Of a stretch of DNA of 64,000 bases, positions 20,679 through 32,000 are shown piece by piece (the first letter of the stretch is position 1; each line of letters starts with the position of its first letter). This stretch comes from Rebecca billardiae RCC1528 (lineage: Eukaryota; Haptophyta): NCBI GenBank assembly GCA_965240325.2, contig OZ251249.1, forward strand, positions 558,001 through 622,000. The letters run 5' to 3'. The translations under genes and the position numbers were made by a program. The notes beneath the pieces were generated by a model. The model was not told the origin of the DNA and did no database searches. It saw nothing but the letters and a program-made list of their open reading frames with translations.

Positions 20679-23452
20679 CGCCCGGGCTCGCGCAGGCGTT
20701 GGGTGGGATGCGTGCCTTGATGGGGAGGGAGCGTGTGACGTGTGAGTGTGGTTGATTATTTTGATGGCGGGCGAAACCACCTAATTGTACGGTTCCCACT
20801 GGCGGTAAGTATTAATCAAGATGAATACGTGAATCGTCGAGCCAGAGGGTTAGAATCATCTTAAACCACTGATGATTCAGGGTGGACCTCTATTGAGCAA
20901 ACTATGATGTGGAATCTTTTCATATTCGGCCTCACTCCGAAATAAACTCCCATGCTCGATCATGTGATGAATACAGGTGGATACGGGCTAACTGGACACA
21001 GGGGCTATCTGGACACTCAGCGGGCGGCGGGCCTCGTGGCGAGGGCTCGTGGGCGAACGAGCACGAGCGCCCACTGGCGGGTCGCCACGACGGCGCACGA
21101 TGTTCGCTGAACTCACCTGGTCGTGAGACGTCGTCTGCGCACGCGCCAGGTCGCGCTTCTCGCCGCCTTCGCCTTGTTTCGTGAGTCCCGCGCACAAGGG
21201 CGAACGCCAGCGTTTCAAGCCGCAAGGCGCGTGCGCGGACTCAGGAAGGGCGGACTCCGAGGCAAGGCGCGGTTGCGCTGGCGTGGGTAGGTCCCAGAGC
21301 AACCGTCCGAGCCGCTGCACACGCTTTTCCTCCGCGCGCGCGTCTCTGAGCTCGATTCCCATGCCTCAGCCAGTGCCAGGGGCTAATTGGACAGTGCCAT
21401 TGCGGCCGCCACGCGCGGAGACGGGCCCGCAGCGCAGAAAGCGCGCTGCGGCGGAACTCCAGGGACCCCCTGAAGTCCGTCCCTGGCGCCCCTTCGACCC
21501 CAATGCTCCCAGGGAGGCCTCCGCGTGAGTTGGGTCGGCCACTGTCCAGATCACCCGTATCCACCTGTACCGGTATCCGCGGGTATTGTAGTGGGTCACT
21601 CCAGCAGGTATTATCGACGTCAGTGCTGGTTTAACCTGATTTGCCGCGGTTAGCGCGCAGATACTGGGGATTCCGTCCTGATGCGCTTAGGTAACGAGAT
21701 CCACGGCGGCTTTCTGCTCCGCTCGCTCCGGGCTGGTGCGGGCCTCCGTGGCTGGTGCGGGCCTCCGTGGCACGCACGGACGGCACGGTGGGCGACCCAG
21801 ACCAGTTGACTGGAAGAGAGATGGACTGCAATCGAGGCGAGCTCCACGCGCTCAGCCTCCACTACCTTGTCGAGCTTGGCGAATGCTATACTTTCCTTTC
21901 AAGCGCTCGCATGCATAGAGTCGGATGCCGTCTTGCCGCCGGTGTTACTTTGAAATCCGTTTGAACGTGGTCGCGGCAGGTTGGTTGGCCGGATAGTCAG
22001 GCAGCCAGGCAGGCCTCCTCGGCGTAGACGACGACATGATGCATGCCAAGCGCGCCGATTACGCGCAGAAAGGCGTGCGCACGCGTCCTCGTGCACCTGT
22101 CAGGCTGCAGCCTTGGTAGTGGCAAATATAATCGGATGAGAACAAACCTGTGACTGCCACACTCGGCCACAGCTGCCAGCACACCAGCCAGTGCCTTGCT
22201 GGCGAGCGCGCACCGTGGAGAGGCGGCGAGCGCGCAGAAACTTGAGAGAGATGAAGATCTGCGGCTTGTGACCCACGCTCCTCAGTCAGTGCATCCCGAT
22301 GCGGTCCCAGCTGCAGCTCTTTCATCATATCCGTATCGGATGAGTGACGTACTGAATTTACATATTATCAGTAGTATGCTGATGACTCGTGGCATCACAC
22401 TCCTCAGGCGCCCTCAATACTATTATAAGCAGCAGTGCCGAAATGAGCAGTGCTGTCTGATATCAGCATCCGTGCATTGAGCTCGCGGGCCGCCGCGGTG
22501 GACGTCTCCGCAGCGGCGGACGACGCGGGTCACGCGGTGCCCAGGCTGCGACCTGTGTGCACTCCGCCGGCAATCCGCGTCACGCACATCAGGAAATCTT
22601 CTCCGAAGTCTAAATCGTCCTATACAGCTACGTACGAATAATTTAACGTGTACGTAGGCCACTCGACTTGCACTCGGCAATCACGCCGTGCGCGCGGCCT
22701 GCGGCTGCTGCGTGCGGCAACTCAGCGGCAAGCCGCCAAGCGTGCGTGTCACGCGCAACTGGCAGGTGAGTGAGTTCAGCGCGACGAGTCAGGTGAACGC
22801 GCGCAGATCAGCGCGTGCAGTACGTACACCGCCTACAGCCACTTCTCGACCGATCGCCTACCTGCCTGAAGCAGCTGCAAGGCGTGCAGCCGGGTGTCGC
22901 GGGCACACGGCCAGCCTGGCGGGCATGACACGCCCGCCGGGCCGTACGGCCGCTCGGCGTGCTGCCGCGCGATGCCATCGTGGAGGCATTGTAGCTGGAT
23001 TCAGGGACCCGCCAGTCTGGCAGGCTGTCTGAGGGTAGCCGTAGATACAGACCCAGATGCTGCGACTCGTCAGAATGCAGTAATCATGCCGCGTTCACAG
23101 CGGCCGCCCCAAAACAGGTAGTACCGCCCCCACGCTCTGCCAGGGGATCGTCGACATCGCCACGACATCGTCGGCGTCGCGCGGTCATATCATCGCGGCG
23201 GACGAATTATTATACTATATCAGCAGTAGACTTTATCAGTAGTCGCGTAGACCGGACACTTCATCAGTGACTTCACGTCCCGGCTGTCGCCGGCACGGTC
23301 CGCGCCGCGCCGTACCGGCCGTCCGGCGACGCAGGACGCGGCAGGTGGCCTATGGCGCACTGGCCGGTTCACTGACTCGATCTACTCGGGTGTATGAGGG
23401 TCTGACTGACGAAGAGAGTCTGCTTTCGCCACTACGGTAGTGGCACCGCCGC
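20679..23452. other. Long intergenic region between cyclin-like paralogues
   Basis: About 2.8 kb without a supported gene. It contains the inverted-repeat element at 20971-21570 and a short direct duplication near 21735-21765 (GGCTGGTGCGGGCCTCCGTGG twice). The rest, including 21600-23400, has many stops in all frames. Weakly AT-rich patches occur at 20810-20900 and 22330-22430. No RNA gene was recognised. Confidence 0.5.
20971..21570. mobile_element. Candidate MITE-like element with about 30-bp inverted ends
   Basis: The left end begins ATACAGGTGGATACGGG and runs into CTAACTGGACACA. The reverse complement of 21541-21570 begins GTACAGGTGGATACGGG and runs into TGATCTGGACAGT, so 25 of 30 positions match. 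A related motif, GGGCTAxCTGGACA, repeats just inside each end, at 21003 and 21380. The 600-bp interior has no convincing ORF. This looks like a short non-autonomous DNA transposon, but no target duplication was identified, so boundaries are approximate. Confidence 0.45.
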
Positions 23453-25688
23453 TCAGTTGGCTTTGGCCAAGCGCAAGGGCGCCGAGAGAGCGGCGGCCTG
23501 AAGAGCGGCACCTTGGTCGTGGGCCTCGGAGGCGCAGGCGTCCTGCAGCGCGCAGCAGGCCGTGGCGAGCCGCGACGGCGCCACGTCCGACGAGGCGGGA
23601 GTTCTGGCCGAATCGTGTAACCCGTGCGCGACGAGTGCGCTTCCGGAGCGCGCGTCTGCCGCGCTGCTCGACACGCTTCGACGGCGGCGGCCAAAGCCCG
23701 CGATGACTGCGGCCGCCCCAGCCTCAGGCGAGCGCTGGAGGCGTCGGCCTAGCGCGGTTGGCGAGCACGCGGCCACGCGTGGCTCACGCGGCCGCTGCGT
23801 GAGCAGCGCCGGGGATGGCCAATCCAGCGGCGACGAATCGGCGGCGTCTGCACCGCCGATGGTGTCGCCGGTCTCCTCACGCGGCAACGAGGCGGCCGAC
23901 GCCAGAGGACAGCGCGTGTCATGAAGAGCGCGCAGCTGCATGCGCGTGCTCTCAAACTGCGACGTCCGCACGAGCGTGTGCCACCCCACGCCCTGCAACA
24001 CCACCGCCTCGTGCTGCTGCAGCTGGTCGGCGTCGCAGTCCCACATTGCCAGCCGCGAGGAAAGCGTCGTGAGCGTTGGCGGCGAGTCGGCTGCGCGGCG
24101 CGGCGCGCGCGCGCGCGCGGGCGCGGGGGTGGTGGTCTGTCAGTCATTTGATGCGGGGATGGCAGCGCGCACGCACGTTCGCAGCCATGATGGCGCTCGC
24201 GACTCGCCGGTGCGCGCGCGGTGAGCCGCGCGCACAGTGTGCCTTCAACGCGACCACCACCGCGCCGACCACACGCTCGTGCCACTGCGCGCAGAGCGCA
24301 CGCGCGCCCCAGCGCGCCCAGAGCCGCTCGAGCAGCAGCGCGGCGACGACGAGCAGCTGGTCGTCCAGGTCGAGCGTGAGCTTGAGCACCATCAGGAAGC
24401 GGTACGCAGACTCGGCGGAGGGCGGGGGGCACGCCTCGTCGGCGTCCCCGTCCGACGTTGCCGGGTCGCTGGAGCTCGTTCGCGGCGTAGTGGACGGGTA
24501 GCTCCAGCTGCTGCCGCTGCTGACGCGCGGCAACGACACCAAGCTGCTTCCGCGCAGTCCGCCGACGTTGTTGTCGCCCGCATCGCTGAGCTGATCGTCG
24601 TCGGAGCTTGCTTCGTCGCTGTCGTCGTCGAGCAACATGGCCTCGTCAATGCGGGCTGGACGGCACGCCTGCGAAGCGCACGCGCACCTGCTTTCCCTGC
24701 ACTCGACGCCTTTGAGATGCGCACTGCCGCATTGTGGCAGCGCAGCAGCAGGGAGCGAGTCATCATCATGCTCAGCAGGCGGCGCAGCTGCGTGCGCAGC
24801 CACCGGCGCAGGGTCGTCACTCAGAAGCTGGACGAGGAGGAGCGCGCAGCCCATGACGATGACGTGCGCCTCGATCTGGTCGGCGGGCACATCCGAAGAC
24901 GCGCCCTCCTCGCGCGCACCTGGCTCACGCTGCGACGGCAGCGCGCCGCGCTGAGCCCGGCCCGTCGGGAGCATCTGCGGCGCGGCGCCACGCTTGGAGC
25001 GCACGCCGCTGCCGAGGGCCGCCGCGCTCGTGTCGCGGCTGGCCGGTGGCAAGCCCACGAGCGCCTCGACGTACCGCGAGGTACCCATCGCCTCGTCGAA
25101 GCTGCTCGCGTACTCGGCCAGCTCCCACGCGTCCGCTCCGCGCGGGAGCACGCCATCGATGCCGGGCGCCGAGCTGAGCGCCGCGCTGGTCGCGTGAGCA
25201 CGCGTGCCGGGCGGCGCGGGCTCGGCGAGCAGCACGACGGAGAGCGGCCAACCACTCGAGAGCAGCATGCGCACGAACATCACGGCGTTGCTCTGCGCGG
25301 CGAGCGGGCGCGGACAGGCCGGGGGGCAGAGGCAGGTTGGCGCGTGCGCGTGCGGCAGCGCGCGCGAGCGCGCACGAGGGCGCGGCGGCGCAGAAGGAGC
25401 GCGACGCACCTGCCAAGCGCCGACGTCGCAGAAGATGCGCGTGTACGCGACGCAGCCCTCGTCACGCACGTCCGCGTCGATCGCCTCGAGCGCGCACATG
25501 AACGAGCGCGCGACGTCGGCCCGCGCAAAGCCAGCGGCGCGCAGCTTGGCCTCGGCGCTCGACGCCTCCTCTGCCGACGCGTCGCTGCAGACGAGCAGCG
25601 CGGTGGACTGCGTGCTCAGCGCCAGGAGCGAGGAGGATGACCATCGGCGCTTTCCCATCCCCGCCGGTAGGGTGGACCGCGCCTTCAT
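23453..25688 (-). CDS. Cyclin-like protein with N-terminal pseudo-receiver domain (copy 2)
   Basis: A 657-residue protein in three exons: 25410-25688, 24236-25292 and 23453-24090. The architecture matches the copy at 18397-20678. The receiver-like N-terminus with RIFCDV and GVLPRGAD is almost identical at DNA level, including the 117-bp stop-free first intron. The linker has diverged except for MLLDDDSD and LSDAGD. The cyclin box is nearly identical in ESAYRFLMVLKL and ERLWARWGARAL, then diverges modestly in the last exon (RLAMWDCDADQLQQHEAVVLQ). ATG 25688 aligns with the start of copy 1. A TTGGCGGGAA string resembling an E2F site lies about 250 bp upstream (25935-25944). Likely a regulatory partner of a CDK-type kinase, by family inference only. 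Confidence 0.75.
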
Positions 25689-26178
25689 CGCCACCAGCCG
25701 TCGCCGAGCGCCCTAGCGCAGGTGTGCCGTCTCGAGCGTGGTGGGAAGGTAGGGAACACAGTCGCCCAGCGAATCTTAAAGAATCTAGGGTCCAACGCCC
25801 GTTCAGGCGTTCATTATTGTGCCTGCTTGGGTGTGCGCAGTGCGCACTCTTCTAATAGTCATTTACAGTTCGTTCGCCAGTGAGGAATGAAAGAGGCGAA
25901 CTCTCCTCGATGACTGCGCAGTAGTTCTTAATTATTGGCGGGAAGGAAGCCTCTTTTAAAATCGATCCCACAATAATAGGATCTTAACCAGCGACAGCCA
26001 CTCTTCAGGGCCACGTGGTCAATGGCCAGGGCTCAAGAATGAATCACCCAGCTACCTGCCGACTGCCGTTCGACGACGTGTCCACTCTATCCTGAGATCA
26101 TTGATTGGGCTCGAGGTAAATCAGTCGCTCATTTACCCGGAACGTACCATACCTGTACGTACCGGTTGGGTCGATGAT
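25689..26178. promoter_or_regulatory. Upstream region of cyclin-like copy 2, with E2F-like site
   Basis: This 490-bp spacer lies 5' of the minus-strand cyclin-like gene and 3' of the minus-strand MscS-like gene. TTGGCGGGAA at 25935-25944 fits the E2F/DP consensus used by many eukaryotic cell-cycle genes. Function is not shown by sequence alone. Confidence 0.3.
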
Positions 26179-29007
26179 CTAGGTCGCCGCGTGCGCCGGC
26201 ACGCCCAGGGCGGCTGGGCCGGTCGTCGCCGCCGCGAGCGGCACGAGCGGCTGCGCCATCTTGTAGAACTCGAAGCCGCCGCCGAGGAGGTACGCGTGCA
26301 CGAACGTGAGGACGCGCGACTTGGCGTCGCCGATCTTCGCCTCCTGGTGCGCGGGGTACGCCGAGCCGAGCCACACGTCGAGCATGAGCAGCCCGCGGTC
26401 GTACGTCGCCTCCTGCACCGCAACCGCGCACGACGTCCAGTCGGCCGAGGCCTCGAGCGCGAACGCCTGGACGGCGTCCACCAGCTCGGACACGCGCGGC
26501 GGCGGCGTCTGCGCGGGCAGCTGCACGGCGAGCTTCACCGCCGGCGGCGCCGAGCGGTGCAGGTTGGTCACCGCCATCTTGCGCAGCACGTGGTTCATCA
26601 CGACGAACGACTGGCCCGCGATGCTCACGAGCCGCGTGTGCGTGAGCCAGATCTCCGAGACCGTCGCCGACGCGACCGCCGGCTCGCGCCCCGCGTCGCT
26701 CAGCAGCACGGTGTCGCCAATGTCGAACGGCCGCACGTACAGAACATACAGCATGCCCGCCGCGGTCTCGTACGGGAGCCAGCCGAGCGCGAAGGAGCAC
26801 GAGAGGAGGGCTGTCGCGACGGGGATCACCCACGCCTCCACGTCCATCCCCCACGGCACGAGGAACACCGCGGCGATCAGCAGCACCATCCCCCACGCGC
26901 CGCGCGCGCACGCGTTCACCTTGGCGTTCAGCTCGCCGAACGAGTCGACGGATGCGGAGATGAACCGCTGCTCCTTGTACACGCGCTCGAGCGCGGCGAC
27001 GAACTCGTCGCGCGAGATCGCGTCGAGCGGGAAGAGGCCCGCCAGCGCCTGCAGGTGCTGCGCGCGTGCCTTGCGCCCGCCGAACGTGCGCGGCGGCATC
27101 GCGGCGCCGACCGCGCGGAGCAGCGGCTCGCGCCCGAGCGCGTGCGCGCGCCCCGCAGCGGCCGCGGCCGCGGCGACCGCCGCGTCCGGGTCTGTGGCGC
27201 GGCGCTCGCTCGCGTTGGAGAGGGAGACGCCGAGCGCGTCGTCCTGCGCCACACCCGGCCCGAGCGCCGCCCCCGCCGCCCCCGCCGCCGGCCCCAGCTC
27301 GACGAGCAGCGCGTCGAACGCCTTCTCCGCGCGCCGGCGCGCCGCCTCGAGCGTGCGAGCGATCCCGCCGCCGAGCTCGAGCGAGCTGCGCAGCAGCTCG
27401 AGCTGGGTCGCAAAGTCGCCGGCGAGGGCGTGCCTCGTGTCGAGCGCGGAGCCGGCGGCTGCCGCGCCGCCGCTTCCGCCGCCCTTCGGCGCGCCCGCGC
27501 CGCCGTCAGCGCCGCGGGCGCCGCGCGCCGCGCCGCCGCGCCGCACCGTGGCCGCGGACGCGCCGCGCTGAAGGCCTGCCACCGCCGCCGCGCCGCCGCC
27601 GCCGTCGGCGCTGTGCCGCGCGGCCGCCGGCGCGTCGGCAGCCGCGCGCATGGGCGGCGGCTGCGCGCCGCAGGCTGCTGCCATCGCGCCGCCGCGCGGC
27701 GTGCCCGTCGCCGAGCGCGTCTCGCCGCCGCCGCCGCCCGCGACGGGCGCGCGCAGCCGCCGCGCTTTCTGCCGCCGCCGCGCCGCCTTGCCGACGGTAA
27801 GCAGCAGCCGCGCGGCGCGCAGCGAGACGAGCGCCGCCTGCACGCGCGTCTCGAAGTGCACGATGGAGCGCCTCTCGAACGAGCCGGCGAGCCACGCCTC
27901 GAGCAGCCCCCACGAGAGCGCGCTCACCCCAAGCCAGACGTGCACCGCGCGCAGCCCCGGCGTGCCCAGCAGTGCGCGCCACGCCGCGCTGTCACCATGC
28001 ACCGGCTCGGCGCCCGCCGCGCCGCCGTGCGCAAACAGAGGCATGAGCAGCAGCCAGACGAGCGCCGTCCCCGGCCAGCCCTGGAAGCCCTTGACGACGA
28101 GCGCCGCGCTCGCGGGCACGCCGCCGCAGTACTCCAGCGCGACGAAGAGCGACCACGCCCCGCCCGTCAGCGCGCGCGCCACCGCCAGCAGGTAGAGGGG
28201 GCGCAGCAGCCACACGCGCCACTGGCCGTGCAGCGCCGAGTCCGTGTGCGTCAGGAAGAAGAAGGAAATTGGAAGGAGCAGGAAGAGCAGACGCGCGGCG
28301 GCGGCGCACTCGTTGGCGCACTCGCGCGCGACGAGCGCGCACGCCGGGCCGAGCTCGGCCGCGCACTTGCCCCGCGCGCGCGCGCACGGCGCGCCGCGCG
28401 CGCCTCGGCGCTGGCGGCCGGCCGCCCCGGCGGCGGCGGCGGCGGCGGCGGACGCGGCAGCGGCGCCGCCGCCGCCGCCGCTTGCCGCGTCGCCCGCGAG
28501 CGGCTGCTGCGCCTCGCTCGGCGCCGGGCGGTGCGCCTGGGTGCGGCGCGAGGCGCTCGGAGGGGGCGGCGCGGGCTCTGTCTCCGCGGCCACCTCGCGC
28601 ACAAGCGGGTCGAACGCCAGCTCCGAGTTGCTCAGTGGCACCGCGCCGTGCTGCGCGTCGCCGTCGGCGGACGAGGCCGAGTCGTCTTGGCTGTCCATGC
28701 CGCCGTCGCGCTCGGGCACGGCGTCCGGCGCGTGCTGCTGCTGCTGCTGCTGCTGCAGGAGCTCGGCGTCCACGCGCCCGACGATCACCTCGTCGTGCCG
28801 CACGCCCTGTGAATCCGGCCCGCTCGCCGCCGCGCCGCCCTTGGCATCGGCGCCAAGCTGCGCGAGGCTTGCGACCGCCTGCGCCGCCTCGGCGAAGATC
28901 TCGGCGTCGAGCATGCGCGCGGGGCCGGCAGTCGACGGTATGGTCGACTCGGTGGCGCGGTGCTCGAGCACGCCCACCGGCGGGATGGCGCGGCGGGGCT
29001 CCGCCAT
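26179..29007 (-). CDS. MscS-like mechanosensitive ion channel (copy A)
   Basis: A 942-residue protein in one exon. Family members open under membrane tension and release osmolytes or ions. The N-terminal 250 residues are disordered and include a Q7 run and the motif DEVIVGRVDAEL, shared with copy B. Hydrophobic segments include LLFLLLPISFFFLTH, GTALVWLLLMPLFAHG, VHVWLGVSALSWGLLEAWL and WGMVLLIAAVFLVPWGM. The pore helix and beta domain follow: ATALLSCSFALGWLPYETAAGMLYVLYVRPFDIGD, with RPFDIGD the hallmark at the start of the MscS beta domain. FVVMNHVLRKMAVTNLHRS comes next. The YKEQRF segment before the last helices resembles plant MSL and fungal MscS-like proteins rather than bacterial MscS. 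ATG 29007 is chosen because it gives a short leader and lies 86 bp from the divergent paralogue. Confidence 0.88.
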   Translation of the reverse strand: MAEPRRAIPPVGVLEHRATESTIPSTAGPARMLDAEIFAEAAQAVASLAQLGADAKGGAAASGPDSQGVRHDEVIVGRVDAELLQQQQQQQHAPDAVPERDGGMDSQDDSASSADGDAQHGAVPLSNSELAFDPLVREVAAETEPAPPPPSASRRTQAHRPAPSEAQQPLAGDAASGGGGGAAAASAAAAAAAGAAGRQRRGARGAPCARARGKCAAELGPACALVARECANECAAAARLLFLLLPISFFFLTHTDSALHGQWRVWLLRPLYLLAVARALTGGAWSLFVALEYCGGVPASAALVVKGFQGWPGTALVWLLLMPLFAHGGAAGAEPVHGDSAAWRALLGTPGLRAVHVWLGVSALSWGLLEAWLAGSFERRSIVHFETRVQAALVSLRAARLLLTVGKAARRRQKARRLRAPVAGGGGGETRSATGTPRGGAMAAACGAQPPPMRAAADAPAAARHSADGGGGAAAVAGLQRGASAATVRRGGAARGARGADGGAGAPKGGGSGGAAAAGSALDTRHALAGDFATQLELLRSSLELGGGIARTLEAARRRAEKAFDALLVELGPAAGAAGAALGPGVAQDDALGVSLSNASERRATDPDAAVAAAAAAAGRAHALGREPLLRAVGAAMPPRTFGGRKARAQHLQALAGLFPLDAISRDEFVAALERVYKEQRFISASVDSFGELNAKVNACARGAWGMVLLIAAVFLVPWGMDVEAWVIPVATALLSCSFALGWLPYETAAGMLYVLYVRPFDIGDTVLLSDAGREPAVASATVSEIWLTHTRLVSIAGQSFVVMNHVLRKMAVTNLHRSAPPAVKLAVQLPAQTPPPRVSELVDAVQAFALEASADWTSCAVAVQEATYDRGLLMLDVWLGSAYPAHQEAKIGDAKSRVLTFVHAYLLGGGFEFYKMAQPLVPLAAATTGPAALGVPAHAAT

Positions 29008-29093
29008 GCCGCGTCGATATGTACGCCCTCGCCGTCGGGTGGGACGGCGAGCAGGGGAGAGAGGGGAATCGGTCCCAGACCGGAGCCACAGCC
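29008..29093. promoter_or_regulatory. Compact bidirectional promoter between MscS-like paralogues
   Basis: Only 86 bp separate the two start codons (minus ATG at 29007, plus ATG at 29094), so both transcripts must start within or next to this interval unless the starts used lie further in. No TATA box is visible. An in-frame upstream ATG at 29019 for the plus gene would shorten it further. Confidence 0.6.
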
Positions 29094-32000
29094 ATGGCGG
29101 CGGCGCGCGGCGGACCCGACGACGAGGGCGAGCTGCTGAGCGCGCCCAGCAGCACACCGCGCGCCGTGGACCAGAAAGCGTTCGCGCATGCCATCCACAC
29201 TGTGCTCATGCTCCGCACCCTCGGCGCTGCCGCCTCGGCGCAGACCGCGGCCGGCGCGGCCGCCGCGTTTGCGCCGGCACGGCCGGCGCATCCTCCGCGC
29301 CCGGACGAGATCGTGCTCTCGCGCGTGGACGCGGAGCTGCAGGAAGGCGCGGACTGGGGCGAAGATGAGGCGTCACCAGGGCGGTCGGAGGATCCGTCCG
29401 CCTCTCCCTCGCTGCGCACCGCCGGGGCTGCCGCGCGCGCCGAGGCAGCGGGCTCGCCGGCCGGCAGTCTCGGCGATGCCGACGGCGACGGCGGCGACAG
29501 CCGCGCGGACGAAGGCGCCGAGTGTCTGCCTCGGGCAGATGATGACGAGGGTGGTGGTGATGACGACGACGGCTTCATCTCCGCGTGCTCCTCGGAGCCG
29601 GACTCTGACGGCGACACCGGACTCCAGGATTACGTAGACCCGTCGGCTGAGAGCCCTCTGCTGGCGCTGGGCGCACGCGCCGTCGGCGGCGGTGCGGTGG
29701 CGGCGGTGGGTGACGCAGACGGCGGGCTGCGCGGGGCCAGCGGCTCGGTCTCGGTCGTGGGCGCGCGGCAGGACGCCACACTCGCGCGCACGCCGTCGGA
29801 GCCGGCGTCGAGCGCCGGCGCGCACGCATCGGCGGCCGAACCGTCCGCCCGCCTTTGCGTGCGCACGCCCTCGAGCGCAAGCTGCTGCGCCGCCGCGCTG
29901 CCGCCTGGCTCCGCGGGCACCGGCGTGTCGCAGGGCGCGCCACACGACCGCCCCCACGCCCGCGCGCCCTCGAGCCTCGGCAGCTGCGCCGCCGCCCCGT
30001 CGTCCGGCTCGCGCGCGCGTGGCGGCGCGCGGCGGCGCGACGGCGCGCAGGCGGGAGCGGCGGGACGCGCGCTGGCATCTGCGGCCGAAGCGGCGGAGGC
30101 CTGGGCAGCCGGCGGCGCGGGTGGCGGCGCGGGCGGGCTCGGTGCCCAGCGCAGCCCGCATGCGCCCGGTGTGCACCTCGGCCGCCGGCGCTCGGCACCG
30201 AGCGCGCGCGCGCGGCGGCGTCGGCTGCTCGCCGGCGCGGCGCGGTGTGCCGAGCGCGTGGCACACGAGGCGGCGCTGCTGTGGCCAATCCTGCCGCTGG
30301 CGCTCTTCTTCTGCACGCGCGAGGACGTCGCGATGCGCCTCGCGTGGCGCGTGTGGCTGCTCCGCCCCGTGTACGCGCTCGCGGCCGCGCGGCTCGGCGT
30401 GGCGGCGGCGCACGCGGCGGCGCGCGCCGGCGCCGCCGCCGCGCGGCACTTCCACCACTGTTCCGTGCGGCCAGTAGCAGCAGCCGATGCCGCCCCCTTA
30501 GCGCACCCCTCGCATCTGCTCGCGGGCTGGCCCGGCGTGACGCTGGCGTGGGTCGCGCTCATGTGGGCCGGCTGCGTCGGCGACGCGTGGGGCTTCGCCG
30601 ACGCGCGCGCCTGGGCGGCGCTCTGGCGCACCCCCGGATTCCAGGGCCTACTGGCCTGGCTGACGCTGCTCAGCGGCACGTACTGTGGACTGCGGGCGGC
30701 GCTGCGGCGCGCGGACGGCACCGCGTCCGCACAGCACTTTGGCAGGCGCGTGCGCGCCGCGCTGGTCGCGCTGCGCGCGGTCCGGCTGGTCCTAGCCGCG
30801 GGGCACGCCGCCGCGCGGCAGCAGCTGCCGAGCGGCACGCCGCCGCCGCCGCCCGTCTCGGCCGCGCGGCGCGGCGTCTCCGGCGGCGGCGGCGCACCGC
30901 GCGAGCGCGGCAGCGCACCGCGCGAGCGCGCGCTCGGCTCGGACACGTCAGCTCGAGCAGGGCTGATGCTGCCCCCTGCCGGTGCGGCTCCGCACAACGC
31001 TGGCGAGAGCGTGCACGCGGAGGAGGACGGCGGCTTCCACCGCGCGCTCGGCCGCGCGCTCGGCGACGAGGACGGCAGCGGCGCGCCGCCCGACGGCGCG
31101 CGCCGCTCGGACGAGCTGCTTCTGTGTTTGCTGTGGCAGAGTGTGCGCACCGAGCTGGCGGTTGCGAGCTCGCTGCCCGAGGCGCGGCGGAGGGCGGAGG
31201 AGGCGTTCTGGGCGCTCGAGGCGGCCATGGCCACGTCGACGATGGTGGTGGGCGCTGACGGCGAGCTCGGCGTCTTCGGAGCCGGCGCCGACCGCTTTAC
31301 GGGTGCGGGTGCGGGCGCGGGGGCGCGCGCGGGCGCAGGCGCGGGCGCGCGCGCGGGCGCAGGCGCGGGCGCGGGCGCGGCGGGCGCGCTGGGCGTCGCG
31401 GCGGCGGCGCCGAGGTCCGGCGCGGCCGAGGCGGCGGCGGGCGGTCCCGCGGGCGCGCCGAGCCCGAGCGAGCCGAACGGCGCCGCGGTCGCCGGCGCGG
31501 TGCGCGGCCGGCTGATCCCTCGCGAGTACCTGCTCCGCGCCGCGGCCGCGCAGCTGCCCGCGCAGCTGCCGACGCGCGCGCGCGCCGCGCGGCTGCAGGC
31601 GGTCGCGGATCTCTTCGCGGCCGTGGGCTCGGACGGTCTCGCGCTCGGAGACGTGGTCGGCGCGGTCGAGCGCGCGTACAAGGAGCAGCGCTTCGCCGCC
31701 GCCTCGATCTCCGCCTTCGCCGACCTCTCGGCACTCGGCGGCCGGCTCGCGCGGCTGTGCTGGCTCGGCCTCGCGCTCGGCGCGAGTGCGTACCTGGTCG
31801 ACTGGGGCTTCTTGGATCTTTCGGCATTCGTTCTCTCGACGGGCACGGCGCTACTCTCGTGCGCGCTCGCCCTCGGCCGGCTGCCGTTCGAGGTGGCGGC
31901 CGGCGTGCTGTATGTGCTGTACGCGCGCCCCTTCGACATCGGCGACGCCGTGCAGCTGCTCAGGCCGGGACCGGACGGCGACGCGCGCACGGAGACGGCG

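Noticed and set aside
26101-28812. 903-codon plus-strand ORF antisense to MscS-like copy A
   Set aside because: The opposite strand encodes a clear channel with conserved motifs; the plus-strand reading is Arg-rich filler.
29630-31990. 786-codon minus-strand ORF antisense to MscS-like copy B
   Set aside because: Low-complexity Ala/Pro/Ser translation opposite a motif-supported gene.
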